A DNA stretch of 64,000 nt from Actinomycetota bacterium (lineage in GTDB: Bacteria > Actinomycetota > Coriobacteriia > Anaerosomatales > Anaerosomataceae). Below are positions 46,905 through 55,417 of this stretch, piece by piece. Within the stretch, counting starts at the first letter, position 1, and every line of letters starts with the position of its first letter. Where the stretch lies: the NCBI GenBank assembly GCA_009773565.1, contig WSXY01000003.1, positions 110,009-174,008 of the forward strand, in the 5' to 3' direction. The notes beneath the pieces are model-generated. The model was not told the DNA's origin, made no database searches, and saw only the letters and a program-made list of their open reading frames with translations. Made by a program: the position numbers and the translations under genes.

Positions 46905-47566
46905 CGGGAACCGCCCTTCTTCTCGCGCAGATTGACCGAGCCTGGCTTGAGCTTCTTCGAGTAATCCTTCGGCGAGAGTACCTCTTGCGCGTGACGGCCC
47001 TGCTCGACAAGACGACGCTGAATGAGGACGTGCGTGCACTCGCGGTCGACAACGACTTCGCACTTGCCGTCCCACATACCGCCGCACGGGCCGTTGAGAA
47101 GCCCCTTCGGGCACGTGGTGACGGGACAGATGCCGGCGGTCTTATCGAGAACACACTCCCCGCACATCTGGCAGCGCTCCTCGAAAACGCCGTGCCGGAC
47201 CACGTTGCCGAGAAAGACCGACTCGAGTCCGGGGAACACCGGCTTGGCGATTGCATCCGCGACCGTCTGCACGCCCGCGCCACACGCGAGCACGAGCACG
47301 GCTTCTGCCGCCTCGATGTCGCCGGAGCGCTTACGCGTGTCGAGCCCCGTGCCGCCCGAGTGGCAGGTGACCTCGCCGATGGTCCAGCCAGTCACGGTGC
47401 GACCTGATGCCTCAAGCTTCGCCTTCGCCTCGAGCACCTCTTTCTCGCCGCCCGTACTTGCCACGGTGGCGCATTGGCCGCACCCCATGATGAAGACGCG
47501 CGAAGCTCCGATCTCATCGAGATCGGCTTCGATACGTTCCCAGTCGCGCGACTGTGTGATGATCAT
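46901..47566 (-). CDS. metV: MetV-like MTHFR C-terminal zinc/iron-sulfur protein
   Basis: The 221-residue protein has many cysteines (MGCGQCATVASTGG, CHSGG, ACGAGV, then CQMCGECVLDKTAGICPVTT and CPKGLLNGPCGGMWDGKC), the pattern of the methylenetetrahydrofolate reductase C-terminal domain family. In acetogens MetV forms a complex with MetF and may pass electrons through FeS clusters. It overlaps metF by four bases and follows metH by 22 bases. Confidence 0.88.
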   Translation of the reverse strand: MIITQSRDWERIEADLDEIGASRVFIMGCGQCATVASTGGEKEVLEAKAKLEASGRTVTGWTIGEVTCHSGGTGLDTRKRSGDIEAAEAVLVLACGAGVQTVADAIAKPVFPGLESVFLGNVVRHGVFEERCQMCGECVLDKTAGICPVTTCPKGLLNGPCGGMWDGKCEVVVDRECTHVLIQRRLVEQGRHAQEVLSPKDYSKKLKPGSVNLREKKGGSR

Positions 47567-47588
47567 GAATCGTTCCTCCGAACGGGTT

Positions 47589-50090
47589 CTAGCTTCCGGC
47601 TATCGCTGCTCGTACAGCATTGACGCACCCCGGCGCATCCGAAGAGTATCCGGCACCGATTGACGCCGCATAGTCCGCCGTCACAACCGCACCACCGATG
47701 AGCACCGGTATGCCGGCGCGCTCGGTCACAAGCCTCACGGCCGCCTCCATGCCCGGCAACGTCGTCGTCATGAGCGCCGAGAGGCACACCACGTCGGCAT
47801 CGACCGCCACCTCCGCGAAGCGCTCGGCAGGCACGTCGACACCAAGGTCGACAACCGCGAAGCCCTGGCTCTCAAGCATTGAGATGCAGATATCCTTGCC
47901 GATGCTGTGAATATCACCTTTGACCGTGCCGAACACAACCGTTCCTTCGCTTGTGCGCTCGCCTTCCGGCAGATGCGCCTTCGCGGCCGTCACGGCAGCC
48001 TTCATGGCATCGGCGGCGACGATCAACTGCGGCAGGAACACTTCGCCGCGTCCGTATGTATCGCCAAGCCGCTGAATCGCCGGCGTCAACACGCTCGCAA
48101 TGATGTCGCCCGGGGCCATACCCGCGGTGACGAGTTCGTCGACGAGCCCGGGTGCGCCATCAGCGTCGCCGCGCTCGACCGCAAGCGTGAGCTTATCCGA
48201 CGTCGAGGGTGTGGGCGTGCGGGTGGCGGGGGCTCCGTCCTCAGACAGTCCTCGCCGGGGGCCCGCGGCGTCTGCGGACGCGATGCGTCCTTCGACGCCT
48301 TCCCCGGCTGCGGAACTGCGGGCGGAGCCCCCGCCACCCGCACGCCCTTCGGAAGCCGGCTCGGCTTGTACACGTGCTATCCAGTTGGCCGCTTGAGGGT
48401 CGAAGCCCAAGAGCGCGTTGGTGGCGGCGATCGCGCGTGTTGCGTCGAGGTCGGACGGGTTGATGATGGCGGCGTTGAGACCGGCACCGACGGCCATGGC
48501 GAGATACGCGGCGTTAAGCGCAGGTCGGCCCGGAAGTCCGTGACTGACGTTGCTCACGCCGAGGACCGTCGCAAGCCCGCGATCGCGGGAGACGATGCAC
48601 ACGGCATCGAGCGTGGCTCGCGCGGCACCCGGGTCGGAAGCGGCGGTCAGCACGAGGCAGTCCACTACGAGGTCGCCGTCGGTCAGCCCTGCCGCGTGCG
48701 CCCGCGCGCGTACGCGATCGACGATTGCGACGCGCCCTTCGGCAGTCGCCGGGATGCCGTCATCGTCGAGCGCGAGCACCACGACAGCCGCGCCATAACG
48801 CTTCGCCAGCGGCAGAACGGCCGCCATCGATTCCTCGCTACCGTTCACGGAGTTGATGAGCGCACGGCCGGGATACACCTTGAGCGCCGGCTCCAGCGCT
48901 GCCGGGTCCGTGTTGTCGAGCACCAGCGGCACATCGGCAAGTCCGACGAGCGCTTTGATCGCCTCAGGGAAGACGGCGACGGCGTCCACGCCCGCGGCGC
49001 CTACATTCAAGTCGAGAAGGTGTGCGCCAGCATGCTGCTGCTCGGTCGCGTACTGCCGCACAACCGCCATCGAGCCTTCGCGAAGCGACTCCGCAAGCGC
49101 CTTCTTACCGGTCGGGTTGATGCGCTCACCGATGAGCGTCAGCGGGAGACCAGCTCCGATGCGCGTGATGCCGCGGGGCCCGGCGAGAACCACACCGGAA
49201 AGGCCGTGACGATCGGTACGGACCTGCTTATCGCGCACGTAGTCGCTGATGGCACCGGTAAAGGACGGTGTCGAGCCACAGCACGAGCCGATGATCGACG
49301 CGCCAGCCTCCACAAAACGCGCTGCGAACGTGCCCATCTCCTCGGCGGTACCCGGAAACACAGTCGCGCCGTCCACCAGTCGTGGCAGGCCGGCGTTCGG
49401 CTGCACGATGAGAGGCAGAGCCGTCGCGGCTGCCATCTGCTCCACGAGCGGCAACATCTGCTCGGGTCCGAGACCACAGTTCATGCCGACCGCACTCGCG
49501 CCCGCCGCCTCAAGGACAACGGCTGCTGTGCCGGGATCGGTACCTGAGAGATCCATACGGCCAGACAGGCCGAAGGAGACCGTCACGAACACCGGCAGGT
49601 CGCACGCGGCTCGCGCGGCCAGAACGGCACAGCGTGCCTCGGCGATATCGGTCATGGTCTCGATGAGGATCGCATCGGGCTGCTCGGCCGCGAGCTCGGT
49701 GACCTGCTCGAAGAAGGCATCGTACACCTCGTCGAAGGTCGCGCTACCGAGCGGCTCCATCACAAGCCCCGTCGGTCCGACGTCCGCAAGGATGTGCAGC
49801 GCACCGCTCCGGCGTGCGATACGAACGGCCGCCCGGTTGAACGCTGCGACCTCCGCCTCGAGGCCGTACTCGGCAAGCTTCGGGCGCGTGGCGCCGAACG
49901 TATTCGTCGCCACGCAGTCCGCGCCTGCGAGTACAAAGTTGCGGTGGATGTCCTCGACGATCTCGGGCGCCGTGAGGTTGAGCTGCTCGTGGCACTGCTC
50001 CGACGGGATATTCGCGCGCTGAAGCATGGTACCCATCGCGCCTTCCACGACGAGCACTTCACGGCCAAGTCTGCGTTCGATGTCAGGCAC
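47589..50090 (-). CDS. metH: cobalamin-dependent methionine synthase lacking the reactivation domain
   Basis: The 833-residue enzyme methylates homocysteine. It has a homocysteine-binding barrel (1-290; zinc cysteines in GMNCGLGP and IIGSCCGSTP), a pterin-binding barrel (about 310-575; LIGERINPTGKKALAESL), a B12 cap (635-705) and a B12 domain (710-833) with DIHSIGKD supplying the cobalt-ligating His. The SAM-binding activation domain of E. coli MetH is absent, as in many anaerobes that use separate reactivators. Residues 582-626 are a Gly/Ala/Ser/Pro-rich linker encoded by a palindromic insert. The start is GTG behind GAGGAG. Confidence 0.93.
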   Translation of the reverse strand: MPDIERRLGREVLVVEGAMGTMLQRANIPSEQCHEQLNLTAPEIVEDIHRNFVLAGADCVATNTFGATRPKLAEYGLEAEVAAFNRAAVRIARRSGALHILADVGPTGLVMEPLGSATFDEVYDAFFEQVTELAAEQPDAILIETMTDIAEARCAVLAARAACDLPVFVTVSFGLSGRMDLSGTDPGTAAVVLEAAGASAVGMNCGLGPEQMLPLVEQMAAATALPLIVQPNAGLPRLVDGATVFPGTAEEMGTFAARFVEAGASIIGSCCGSTPSFTGAISDYVRDKQVRTDRHGLSGVVLAGPRGITRIGAGLPLTLIGERINPTGKKALAESLREGSMAVVRQYATEQQHAGAHLLDLNVGAAGVDAVAVFPEAIKALVGLADVPLVLDNTDPAALEPALKVYPGRALINSVNGSEESMAAVLPLAKRYGAAVVVLALDDDGIPATAEGRVAIVDRVRARAHAAGLTDGDLVVDCLVLTAASDPGAARATLDAVCIVSRDRGLATVLGVSNVSHGLPGRPALNAAYLAMAVGAGLNAAIINPSDLDATRAIAATNALLGFDPQAANWIARVQAEPASEGRAGGGGSARSSAAGEGVEGRIASADAAGPRRGLSEDGAPATRTPTPSTSDKLTLAVERGDADGAPGLVDELVTAGMAPGDIIASVLTPAIQRLGDTYGRGEVFLPQLIVAADAMKAAVTAAKAHLPEGERTSEGTVVFGTVKGDIHSIGKDICISMLESQGFAVVDLGVDVPAERFAEVAVDADVVCLSALMTTTLPGMEAAVRLVTERAGIPVLIGGAVVTADYAASIGAGYSSDAPGCVNAVRAAIAGS
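48213..48347. repeat. 135-bp palindromic insert inside metH
   Basis: A perfect 25-bp inverted repeat (48213-48237 and 48323-48347) encloses 85 bases with further small inverted repeats (GCGTC/GACGC). Its length, 45 codons, keeps the frame. It encodes the flexible linker between the pterin and B12 domains. No target-site duplication is obvious. Confidence 0.8.
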
Positions 50091-50129
50091 GAGCGTCGAT
50101 CTCCTCCTCGGACACGCGGTCCGGCAACG

Positions 50130-50534
50130 TCAGAATGAGAGTGTCACAGCTCTTCTCGGACAGGCTATCACGCACGCCTCGCAGTACACGCACTTGTCCT
50201 TGTCGAAGATGAGGTCGCCTGCAGCGTCCATCACAAGCGCCCCCGGGCGGCAAACGGCAGTGCAGAGACCGCAGAGCACGCACACATCCTCATCGAGGCG
50301 GATGTCCGTGGCGGCCGGCGAGACGGTGATGCCTTCGGCTTCGAGGAACGCGATGCCTGCGTCGAAGGACTCCTTCGGGCCGGTGATCTCGAGGAGCATG
50401 CGGCCCTCCTGCCCCGGCTGGATCTGCGCGCGCAGGATGTTCGGCGTGAGGTCGAAGTCCTTCACCAGGTGATAGGTGATCGGCTTCGTCGCCTGGTTCG
50501 GCGGAAATGCGAGGTCGAATCGCTTACGCGGCAT
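50130..50534 (-). CDS. NIL-domain ferredoxin of the homocysteine biosynthesis pathway
   Basis: The 134-residue protein has an N-terminal NIL (ACT-like) domain (residues 1-75) and two [4Fe-4S] motifs (CVLCGLCTAVCRPGAL and CVYCEACVIACPRRA). In methanogens the DUF39 protein and this NIL-ferredoxin (MA1821/MA1822 in Methanosarcina) are needed to make homocysteine from aspartate semialdehyde and sulfide. It starts two bases downstream of the DUF39 gene. Here it precedes metH, whose substrate it helps to make. Confidence 0.88.
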   Translation of the reverse strand: MPRKRFDLAFPPNQATKPITYHLVKDFDLTPNILRAQIQPGQEGRMLLEITGPKESFDAGIAFLEAEGITVSPAATDIRLDEDVCVLCGLCTAVCRPGALVMDAAGDLIFDKDKCVYCEACVIACPRRAVTLSF

Positions 50535-50535
50535 C

Positions 50536-51708
50536 CTAGTTCACCTCCCCGGTACGGATCTCGAGGGGCTTGACGCTCTGCGAGCCTATCTGCGGCAGGA
50601 GCTGAAGCGGCTCCTGGAGCGTGAAACCCTTCTCGGTGATCCAGGACTTGAGTTCGGTCGCGATGCGGCGCGCCTGCTTGAGCGAGGAGATCGGCCCGGT
50701 CGGCACCGTCTTGCCCTCGACTTCGATCTCGCCACTTCTCAGCTGGGCGTACGTTACCCGCCCGAGCAACGGTCGGCTCCTGCGCGCAACGCCGTAGTCG
50801 ATGACCGTCGCAGAGATGTCCGCATCCGTCAGCGCCAACGTGGCGGCAATCTCCTCGTCGAGCACCGGGATCGGCACGCCGATACCCACGAACGCCGAGG
50901 TGCCGTACCCCGTGAAGGTCGCGGCCGAGAAGAACGCGGGACTCGCCTGCTTGAGGTCAGCGATGACCGCGAGCGTGCCCGCCGGTGCGACCGGCACGCC
51001 GTTCTCGTCGCGGGTCTGGTTCGGGTTGTGTTGCGTGCCCTCCCAGGCGACGTAACCCGGAGCGCCCGCCACGAAGATGCGGCTGCCGACGCCGATCGTG
51101 CGGTACGTCGGGTCGTTCAGGAGCGGCGAGAGCGCCCCGGCCGAGCAATACGTCGCGTTCCCGAATCGAGGCAGGAGCGTCCCGAGGTATGTGTGGATCG
51201 CCTGGTCACCGCTGTTCACCGCGACGGCATAGTTCTGATACGCGTTGCGCGGGTTGAAGATGTACGCCTGATTGAGGTCCTCAAGCGTCACCCACGTGTC
51301 GATCTCTGTCCGCGGGTAACAGTCGGTGCCGGCGCTGTAGGCGCGCAGGCGCACGGACTTGCCGCGCAGCAGGTCCTCGATGACGTGCGCGCCACCGTAT
51401 TCGATACCCTTGGTGCGACTCGGCTGCGTCACGCCTAGGTATGTGTCGACCGCGGCAAGGCCGCCGTACGCCTCGACATCGTTCAGGGTGATCTCGCCTA
51501 TCCGGATCGGCGGGTCTGAGTGCCCAAAGTTGAGCACGACGCCCGAGGAGCACATCGGACCGAACGTCCCGGTCGTCACGACGTCGACGCGCTTCGCCGC
51601 CTTCGAGATACCTTCGTCCGCAGCAACAGCCGAGAACTCCTCGGCGGTCATCACGACCGCTTCCCCCGACGCGATGCGCGCGTTGATCTCGTCCCAGGTC
51701 TTCGCCAT
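50536..51708 (-). CDS. DUF39 homocysteine biosynthesis protein (L-aspartate semialdehyde sulfurtransferase)
   Basis: The 390-residue protein matches the DUF39/homocysteine biosynthesis family: MAKTWDEINARIASGEAVV, TTGTFGPMCSSGVVLNFGHSDP with a conserved Cys, AYSAGTDCYPR and GVGSRIFVAGAPGYVAWEGTQH. The family converts aspartate semialdehyde and a sulfur source to homocysteine, bypassing homoserine. ATG 51708 is used: the open frame extends 28 codons upstream, but that part is the T-box terminator region. It is the first gene after the Met T-box. Confidence 0.9.
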   Translation of the reverse strand: MAKTWDEINARIASGEAVVMTAEEFSAVAADEGISKAAKRVDVVTTGTFGPMCSSGVVLNFGHSDPPIRIGEITLNDVEAYGGLAAVDTYLGVTQPSRTKGIEYGGAHVIEDLLRGKSVRLRAYSAGTDCYPRTEIDTWVTLEDLNQAYIFNPRNAYQNYAVAVNSGDQAIHTYLGTLLPRFGNATYCSAGALSPLLNDPTYRTIGVGSRIFVAGAPGYVAWEGTQHNPNQTRDENGVPVAPAGTLAVIADLKQASPAFFSAATFTGYGTSAFVGIGVPIPVLDEEIAATLALTDADISATVIDYGVARRSRPLLGRVTYAQLRSGEIEVEGKTVPTGPISSLKQARRIATELKSWITEKGFTLQEPLQLLPQIGSQSVKPLEIRTGEVN

Positions 51709-51726
51709 CCCTACCACCTCCAGCAC

Positions 51727-52047
51727 ATGAAAAAACGCCCCCGCCCCGGACTGTTGTGTCAGGGCGAAAGACGTTTGCTTTCGCGGTACCACCCGACTTC
51801 GCCGCAGAACTGCGGCCTCATCTCAAGCACGGGACCGGTGGTGGTGTCCGCTCGGCGGGCGGGTTCTTCGCCGAGGGGGTCCGATGCTCATCACCTGCGA
51901 TAACGGGGGCTTCCGTCCGGCATTACTCCGCGTATCGCGTTTCCTCCGGATGCCTCAGGGGCCATGTTCTGCGGGTTCTCGGTCACCGGCTCTCAGCTGA
52001 TCCCGGCTCTCTGGAAGACCTACGGTCCGCGTACTCATCCCCATCAA
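51727..52047 (-). promoter_or_regulatory. T-box riboswitch with Met specifier
   Basis: Stem I closes with GATG/CATC and GGGG/CCCC. Its internal loop has AGTA on the 5' side and AGAACATGG on the 3' side, giving the specifier ATG (51965-51963) one base after GAA. The AGAGAG and GCTGAGAGCCGG elements are present, as is a GCCGCAG/CTGCGGC stem III. The T-box GGGTGGTACCGCG (51794-51782) bulges TGGTACC between GGG/CCC and CGAAAG/CTTTCG helices. Uncharged tRNA-Met should favour antitermination and expression of DUF39-NIL-metH-metV-metF. Confidence 0.9.
51730..51766 (-). terminator. T-box-controlled intrinsic terminator
   Basis: CGCCC (51766-51762) pairs with GGGCG (51746-51742), extended by GAC/GTC. 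The stem is followed by a GC stretch and six T residues (51735-51730). The 5' arm competes with the antiterminator helix of the T-box, the standard switching arrangement. Confidence 0.8.
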
Positions 52048-52072
52048 GGGCGTGCTATTAGGTTGTTCGCAC

Positions 52073-52101
52073 ACGATACGAGCCCAGGCTGAGCGTGTCA
52101 A
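52073..52101 (-). promoter_or_regulatory. strong sigma70-type promoter of the T-box operon
   Basis: On the minus strand TTGACA (52101-52096) and TATCGT (52078-52073) are spaced by exactly 17 bases. Transcription would start near 52066, about 19 bases before stem I. It lies just downstream of the cytochrome gene's stop, so the operon has its own promoter. Confidence 0.75.
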
Positions 52102-52114
52102 ACGAGTCGCGGTT

Positions 52115-53128
52115 TTAGTGAGTGACGCCCGTTCCGCCGACAGGTCCGGGAACCGTCTGTGGTCGACTGCCCCAGAGGTGACACCCAAGACAGCCAGCGT
52201 CATCCGAAGAGTTGGTCACCGTCCCGTCGACGCTCTCAGCGTTCGCACGTCCGTTGACGAAACGAGACGTTTCCGAGTTGTAATGCGGATACCCCGTGCT
52301 CCTATGGCAAGTCCAATAGCACCCTCGCGTGCTATAGACGGCGACCGCCTGGTCAGAAGGAACCGTTGAACCCTGCGCGGAGAATCCCTCGTAGTACGCC
52401 CTGCCGCCCTCACCGCCCGGCTTCTTGAGCGGATGGGTCTTGAAAGAAGAGGTGACAGTCGTTCCGTTTGACTGCATGACATCCGCGGTCACAAGGGTCT
52501 CAGATGCATCGCTGTAGTAGGGGTGGCACTGTGTACAGAAAGCAGCATCCTGAACGTCCGAGGTATCCCACTCGCCTGGCCAGAAATAGCCGTTGTTGAA
52601 GGCGGGATCCCGTGGCCCTACCCCATTCACGATTGCGGACGCGTCGGTGCTTCCGTCGGTTGCATACAGTACGAAAGTCGCCTGGATGCCCCACACCTTG
52701 AGAATCTTCGCCGACCTTGGGCCTCCGAAGGTGTTCGCTCCATGGACTGCGTGGCACGACACGCACGTCACAGCCGGTGACTGGTGCCCGTGGTCGTCCT
52801 CGGTCGTGTACTTCAGCGTACTGCCGTCATATACGGTCTTCGAGCTGATGGTGCTGGTCACATGACAGTATGTGCACGAATCCCCGACAGTGCTACGGAG
52901 CAGCAGTTCTCCCGCCGCAGGAGCCTTGTGGACCGCATGACAGACCGCGCACTTCTGCGTGGTTGTCGCGTAACCCTTATGGGGCGTCAACGGAGGGGTA
53001 TCATTCGGCACGCCGGCAGTCCACGTGACATAGCCGGACTCTGTGTTGGCGTAGGCGGCCTGGGCAGAAAGAGCGATACAGAGTGTCATGAGAGCGGTCA
53101 GTACGAAAGCCAGATGAAGTCTCCGCAT
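52115..53128 (-). CDS. secreted multiheme cytochrome c (six heme sites)
   Basis: The 337-residue protein has a signal peptide (residues 1-25, AQAAYA) and six heme-attachment motifs in order: CAVCH, CTYCH, CVSCH, CTQCH, CYWTCH and CLGCH. The fifth is an unusual C-x3-C-H. The pattern of paired KCAVCHAVHKAP/TCVSCHAVHGA segments resembles the doubled-CXXCH and cytochrome c3-like families of extracytoplasmic electron carriers. The partner is unknown; no maturation genes are in the window. The Shine-Dalgarno is weak; an ATG at 53170 is an alternative start. Confidence 0.85.
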   Translation of the reverse strand: MRRLHLAFVLTALMTLCIALSAQAAYANTESGYVTWTAGVPNDTPPLTPHKGYATTTQKCAVCHAVHKAPAAGELLLRSTVGDSCTYCHVTSTISSKTVYDGSTLKYTTEDDHGHQSPAVTCVSCHAVHGANTFGGPRSAKILKVWGIQATFVLYATDGSTDASAIVNGVGPRDPAFNNGYFWPGEWDTSDVQDAAFCTQCHPYYSDASETLVTADVMQSNGTTVTSSFKTHPLKKPGGEGGRAYYEGFSAQGSTVPSDQAVAVYSTRGCYWTCHRSTGYPHYNSETSRFVNGRANAESVDGTVTNSSDDAGCLGCHLWGSRPQTVPGPVGGTGVTH

Positions 53129-53240
53129 TGATACCGTCCAGATTCGAAGTAGGAGCCCGATAGTCCCCATATCGGCGCATTTTCATCATGCTTGAGCAGC
53201 GTCTTGCGGTCAACCACGACCAGCCCCGGCCGCTAGCAAT

Positions 53241-55394
53241 TCAGGGCCTCAGAATCGCGTTAAGCGAGGCTACCGCCGCATTCGATACCACGTACGGCGA
53301 ACCGTACACCCGGCACCATCGCACGTCGGCAGCATGGCTCCTGAGAAAGCTTGCCACATACAGGGAGAGTGAGTTCGTTGGGGTCAAGAGAAGCACGCCA
53401 CCCTCTGCGCCGGAAGCAATACCGCCACCAAGCGCATCCGGGAAGTTCAGGCCCGTTGCAACCCCCACATACGCGGCTGTCGTGATACCGGAGTCAACGC
53501 CGTACGCCGCCACCCGCGCCGCCGTATCGAAGCGATCGCGTCCGGCGACCCTGGACGCGCTCCCAACGATGGACGCAACTCTCAGCTGCACGGCATTGCT
53601 CACCGCTGACGTCCCTCCGACGACCACCGCTTCGTGGGCGCCAATCTCATCAAGAACAGTCGCGGTGACATCCGGAAGCGCAGTCGGCTGCGACAAGACA
53701 ATGGGACGCCTAGCGGTCCAGGCCAGCGGGGCAGCGGCAAGTGCGTCCGCGAAGACGTCTCCGCGCGCCACAAACACACCACCGTCGTAGTCAGGACCGA
53801 GGCGATCAACGACTCTTCGGGCAACTTCAGCAGCGGTGTCATAGCGAGTTCCACCAGCGATGCGAAGAACATCAAGACCATAATTCGTGCGCAGCGCCGT
53901 CTCGACGTGGCTGAAAACCGCCCCGGTACCCCCGACGATGAAGCAGCGCGTCGCACCGAGACGTTGGATCTCGGCACCGACGGCTGCCGGCACTGAGTCC
54001 GGACGAGTAAGCAACAGCGGCGCATCATACGCGCCAGCAAGGCCCGCGGCGGCGAGCGCATCCGGGAAATCCGCACCACTCGCAACTATCACAACATCGG
54101 AGCCATCGGGGAATGCGGCGGCTGCGGCGTAGGAAACCGTCTCGTATCGACTGAGACCCTGGACGCGGGTTGTCGCGCGCTGTACAGACCAGTCAAGCCG
54201 AACAGGGCCAGGCAAGAGCGGTGTTAACTCGAGGTAGTAGGTTCCTTCAGCACCCTGAGGTACCACGTACGAGAACGACTTGGGATCGGCGGTTGTCGTG
54301 TTCGCCCATGCCACCAGATAGCGGTCGGGGCCGAGCGACCCTGGCTTGAGAAGCCGGGCGTTCACCTGGACACCCGGTGAAGCGTCGATCGTGCCCTTGA
54401 ATGTGTCGCCATAGCGAAGCGGAATGCTATAAACGGTGCGCGTCTCAAGACGGCTCTCGGCCGGAGCCTCAGCGAGCGGCAGACCCGGTATGAGCTGCGG
54501 CGACACGGACCACTCGAGCGTATAGCCGGAACTGCCGCTCGGCGCGTACACGTCGAGGTAGTACATCCCGGCCCGATCAGGCTCGACGTTGACGATGAGG
54601 TTCACTTCAGTGCCCTCGCCCGCTACGGCATCGCCCGTACGCCAGACATCCAAGGACGTCTCAAGGGTACCGGCGTTGTCCCAGACCGGCGGCAACACAG
54701 CCAGTCCGACGGCGTCGCCGGCAACATCAGCTGTGAGTGTCACGCTGAGTGTCTGCCCGACATCAAGCGGCAGGCGGTAGACGTCGTCAGCGTCGGTCAG
54801 GGCATTGACGGTACCCGTCAGCGACGAGGATTCGAGCAAGACACCGGGGATGTTGCCGTCGGAGCGACCCGAGAGCTTCCAGATGAGCTCGTACTCCCCA
54901 ACGGAATCACCCGTGCGCACGACAATGTAATACCGACCGGCGCCAAAGAGGTCTGCCGCCGTGTAACAGATCGACTCGGTGGAATCGGGATTCTCAGAAA
55001 TGACAACGGTCCTCGGCGCATTGACGGATGTGGTGGCCGGACCGAGCAGCTCCAGGTCGAAGTTGCCGGCGGGACCGGTGAGCCCGAGCTCCAGTTGCTC
55101 GCCGGGCGCGAGATAGATCGAATAGACATCGAGCCTGTCTTTAGGCGGCAAGGCGATGGGATAGGCATCGAGCGTGCCGGTCACGGTACGGGACATGATC
55201 GGGTACGAGTCGAGCGGGATACCGGGAACGTCGTCATCAACCCCGGCCGGCGTCACAAGGCTCACCAGCGAGAAGGCACGGGTAAGGTCAGCCCCGGAAC
55301 GGCTCCAAGGCTGTGCATATGCCGGAACCACAGGAGCCACGATTGCAGCAGTGATCACAGTGATGAGGGCCACGCGTACGCGAGAGAATGCCAT
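53241..55394 (-). CDS. secreted protein with PPC-like domains and three CWB2 repeats
   Basis: The 717-residue protein has a signal peptide (1-28), three PPC-like beta-sandwich domains (about 65-175, 180-300 and 305-410, with DRLDVYSIYLAPGEQLEL and DVYRLPLDVGQTLSV) and three C-terminal CWB2 repeats (RYETVSYAAAAAFPDG, RYDTAAEVARRVV, RFDTAARVAAYGV). CWB2 anchors the protein to the wall; the PPC region probably contributes spacing or ligand binding. ATG 55394 is preceded by AGGAAG. It lacks an obvious catalytic domain. Confidence 0.87.
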   Translation of the reverse strand: MAFSRVRVALITVITAAIVAPVVPAYAQPWSRSGADLTRAFSLVSLVTPAGVDDDVPGIPLDSYPIMSRTVTGTLDAYPIALPPKDRLDVYSIYLAPGEQLELGLTGPAGNFDLELLGPATTSVNAPRTVVISENPDSTESICYTAADLFGAGRYYIVVRTGDSVGEYELIWKLSGRSDGNIPGVLLESSSLTGTVNALTDADDVYRLPLDVGQTLSVTLTADVAGDAVGLAVLPPVWDNAGTLETSLDVWRTGDAVAGEGTEVNLIVNVEPDRAGMYYLDVYAPSGSSGYTLEWSVSPQLIPGLPLAEAPAESRLETRTVYSIPLRYGDTFKGTIDASPGVQVNARLLKPGSLGPDRYLVAWANTTTADPKSFSYVVPQGAEGTYYLELTPLLPGPVRLDWSVQRATTRVQGLSRYETVSYAAAAAFPDGSDVVIVASGADFPDALAAAGLAGAYDAPLLLTRPDSVPAAVGAEIQRLGATRCFIVGGTGAVFSHVETALRTNYGLDVLRIAGGTRYDTAAEVARRVVDRLGPDYDGGVFVARGDVFADALAAAPLAWTARRPIVLSQPTALPDVTATVLDEIGAHEAVVVGGTSAVSNAVQLRVASIVGSASRVAGRDRFDTAARVAAYGVDSGITTAAYVGVATGLNFPDALGGGIASGAEGGVLLLTPTNSLSLYVASFLRSHAADVRWCRVYGSPYVVSNAAVASLNAILRP

Positions 55395-55417
55395 TCTGGT
55401 CACTTCCTGTGGTCGGA

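Noticed and set aside
48213..48347. Insertion sequence ends in metH
   Set aside because: There is no transposase and no target duplication, and the 135-bp size and retained reading frame point to a small palindromic element or linker instead.
47907..49547. 546-codon open frame antisense to metH
   Set aside because: No Shine-Dalgarno, no motif, and the opposite strand encodes an unmistakable MetH.
51963..51967. His (CAT) as the T-box specifier
   Set aside because: With one base between GAA and the codon, as I recall for other T-boxes, the specifier reads ATG; the downstream genes are all methionine genes.
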